The notes under the pieces were generated by a model that saw only the letters and a program-made list of their open reading frames with translations, was not told the origin of the DNA and searched no databases. From the NCBI GenBank assembly GCA_938039195.1, contig CALHVK010000148.1, positions 1 to 20,152 of the forward strand: a stretch of DNA of 20,152 nt, given 5' to 3'. Within the stretch, counting starts at the first letter, position 1; every line of letters starts with the position of its first letter. Positions 19,115-20,152 of the stretch are shown here, one piece after another. Source of the DNA: an uncultured Carnobacteriaceae bacterium (GTDB lineage: Bacteria > Bacillota > Bacilli > Lactobacillales > Aerococcaceae). The translations under genes and the position numbers were made by a program.

Positions 19115-19787
19115 TACAGCAACCATTGGATTCGTGATTAGTATTATTGGCTTTGAAATCGGAGTATTTCTTCGTGACCGTTATAAATGGCCAATCTTTA
19201 ACCCGCTACTTGTGGCGATTATTTTCGTAATTGTTGTATTAAATGTCTTTAAAATCGACTATGATAGCTATTATGCGAGTGCGGATAGCTTAAGTTATCT
19301 CTTAACGCCCGCAACGGTTTGTTTAGCGATTCCGTTGTATCAACAAATCGAGCAATTGAAAAAGCATAAAGGCGCCATATTTGCAGGAATTAGTGCGGGG
19401 GTATTGACGAGCCTATGTACGGTTTGGGTGTTATCATTCCTCTTCCACTTGAATCATGAAGAATACGTAACCTTATTACCAAAATCGATTACAACTGCTA
19501 TTGGGATGGGTTTGTCTCAAGAGGCAGGTGGATATGTGACAATTACCGTTGCGGTGATTATTCTTACTGGGGTTCTAGGAAATATGTTCTGTGAAATTAT
19601 CTGTAAGATAACAGGAATTACGCATCCTGTTGCGAAAGGGATTGCGATTGGAACGTCTTCTCACGCGATTGGGACGGCACGTGCCATGCAATTAGGTGAA
19701 GTCGAAGGTGCGATGAGTGGTTTATCGATTGTGATTTCAGGAATGATTACTTTAATAGGTGCACAAATTTTTGCAGGATTTATTTAA
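19095..19787 (+). CDS. lrgB: LrgB/CidB family membrane protein
   Basis: The 230-residue product has about six to seven membrane segments and the conserved family blocks YLLTPATVCLAIPLYQQ, LLPKSITTAIGMGLS and IGTSSHAIGTARAMQLGEVEGAMSGL near the C-terminus. It is the obligate partner of LrgA. Its ATG lies inside the lrgA 3' end with AAAGGAG just upstream, so translation is probably coupled. A terminator follows directly. No lytST or other regulator gene is next to the pair in this window. Confidence 0.9.
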   Translation: MNQLVLNTATIGFVISIIGFEIGVFLRDRYKWPIFNPLLVAIIFVIVVLNVFKIDYDSYYASADSLSYLLTPATVCLAIPLYQQIEQLKKHKGAIFAGISAGVLTSLCTVWVLSFLFHLNHEEYVTLLPKSITTAIGMGLSQEAGGYVTITVAVIILTGVLGNMFCEIICKITGITHPVAKGIAIGTSSHAIGTARAMQLGEVEGAMSGLSIVISGMITLIGAQIFAGFI

Positions 19788-19792
19788 TTTAG

Positions 19793-19825
19793 AAAAGACT
19801 GGACGACGCTGTCTAGTCTTTTTTT
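19793..19825 (+). terminator. Terminator after lrgB
   Basis: AAAAGACTGGAC (19793-19804) pairs with GTCTAGTCTTTT (19811-19822), with one wobble, around loop GACGCT, then more T. Confidence 0.9.
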
Positions 19826-20015
19826 GTAAAAACACTGTTTTCATGTTTTCACTACGTTTTCAAATTCTCGCATTTTGAGGGAAGAAAGATGGTTTAGAGG
19901 GTATTGGTGTAAAAATTCGGATTAAAAAAGCTACAACTAAAGGATTTTTTGAAATAAACTGAATGTGACTACGTTTAATTTTATAGAATCGTAACATTTG
20001 TATTTATATAGTAAC

Positions 20016-20044
20016 TAGCCAATGAAATTATTTTCATATATAAT
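20016..20044 (+). promoter_or_regulatory. Promoter with an inverted repeat in its spacer
   Basis: TAGCCA (20016-20021), a 17-bp spacer and a perfect TATAAT (20039-20044). The spacer contains the perfect inverted repeat ATGAAA-TTAT-TTTCAT (20022-20037), a likely repressor site. Confidence 0.55.
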
Positions 20045-20072
20045 GTAAGTACGTTAAAATCGGTAAAATTAA

Positions 20073-20103
20073 TTGTGAAGTTTTTGTTAACAACATTTCA
20101 CAA
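20073..20103. repeat. Nested palindrome downstream of the end promoter
   Basis: TTGTGAA (20073-20079) is matched by TTCACAA (20097-20103), and between them lies the perfect palindrome TTGTTAACAA (20084-20093). It may be an operator or a leader hairpin. Confidence 0.45.
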
Positions 20104-20152
20104 ATAAAGTTGCTAGATGCTATTGCAATAATAATTAAATTTGTGATAATAT

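Larger units (their letters stand above)
19826..20152. other. 327-bp AT-rich stretch without a gene, probably regulatory for a gene beyond the window
   Basis: No open frame with a ribosome binding site is seen on either strand. The stretch holds three GTTTTCA heptamers (19837, 19845, 19856), a promoter near 20016-20044, and a nested palindrome at 20073-20103. Its nature suggests the upstream region of a plus-strand gene starting after 20152. Confidence 0.5.

Noticed and set aside
19837..19862. Three GTTTTCA heptamers after the lrgB terminator as regulator binding sites
   Set aside because: The spacing is irregular (8 and 11 bp), there is no promoter next to them, and such AT-rich heptamers arise easily by chance.

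Overview
The window looks like a chromosomal segment of a low-GC Gram-positive bacterium of the order Lactobacillales. The signs are AT-rich intergenic DNA, strong AGGAGG-type ribosome binding sites, sigma-A promoters often with an extended -10 (TGGTACAAT), intrinsic terminators after most units, and core genes typical of the group (glmU-prs, dusB-lysS, niaR-niaX, lrgAB). A Carnobacteriaceae member such as a Granulicatella relative is my best guess, but that is inference and not a proven assignment.

Left end (1-1420): the tail of an unidentified gene; a small conserved-looking gene split by one in-frame TAA; then an overlapping pair of a single-domain rhodanese and a GNAT acetyltransferase.

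Central accessory block (1475-6655, minus strand): seven tandem paralogous lipoprotein genes, each about 210-220 residues. Each has a lipobox, a Thr/Pro/Ala-rich linker and a conserved domain ending in WGLDPNTPGK or similar. They form about five transcription units (G-F, E, D, C-B, A). Most units carry a copy of the same promoter (TTTAAA, 17 bp, TGNTAAAAT) and the same terminator hairpin (GAGACTAATC/GATTAGTCTC). The array therefore appears to have grown by duplication of gene-plus-promoter-plus-terminator units, followed by divergence and mosaic exchange. Its function is unknown.

6748-9621: a small two-TM membrane protein, a Nudix hydrolase, a Phd/YefM-ParE/RelE type toxin-antitoxin pair bracketed by two almost identical terminators, and a surface lipoprotein DNA/RNA nuclease that has the same kind of Thr-rich linker as the array.

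9628-10883: niaR and niaX (minus strand) form a niacin regulator/transporter operon. Two 16-bp palindromes, spaced 22 bp apart, sit in the spacer and just downstream of the -10 of the niaX promoter. A Fic-family protein with a C-terminal winged helix is divergent from it.

11986-18419 is mostly core housekeeping: glmU (UDP-GlcNAc synthesis), prs (PRPP synthesis), a trio of small membrane proteins (two of them paralogous), dusB (tRNA dihydrouridine) and lysS (lysyl-tRNA synthetase). A strong hairpin lies in the untranslated leader of dusB.

18420-20152: the lrgA-lrgB pair (CidA/LrgA and LrgB family; pyruvate/murein-hydrolase related). It lies behind a 325-bp regulatory region with three tandem 16-bp palindromes, an inverted repeat, a sigma-A promoter and a terminator-like hairpin just before the lrgA ribosome binding site, which suggests transcription attenuation. 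The last 327 bp carry no gene but hold a promoter with an inverted repeat in its spacer, probably serving a gene beyond the window.
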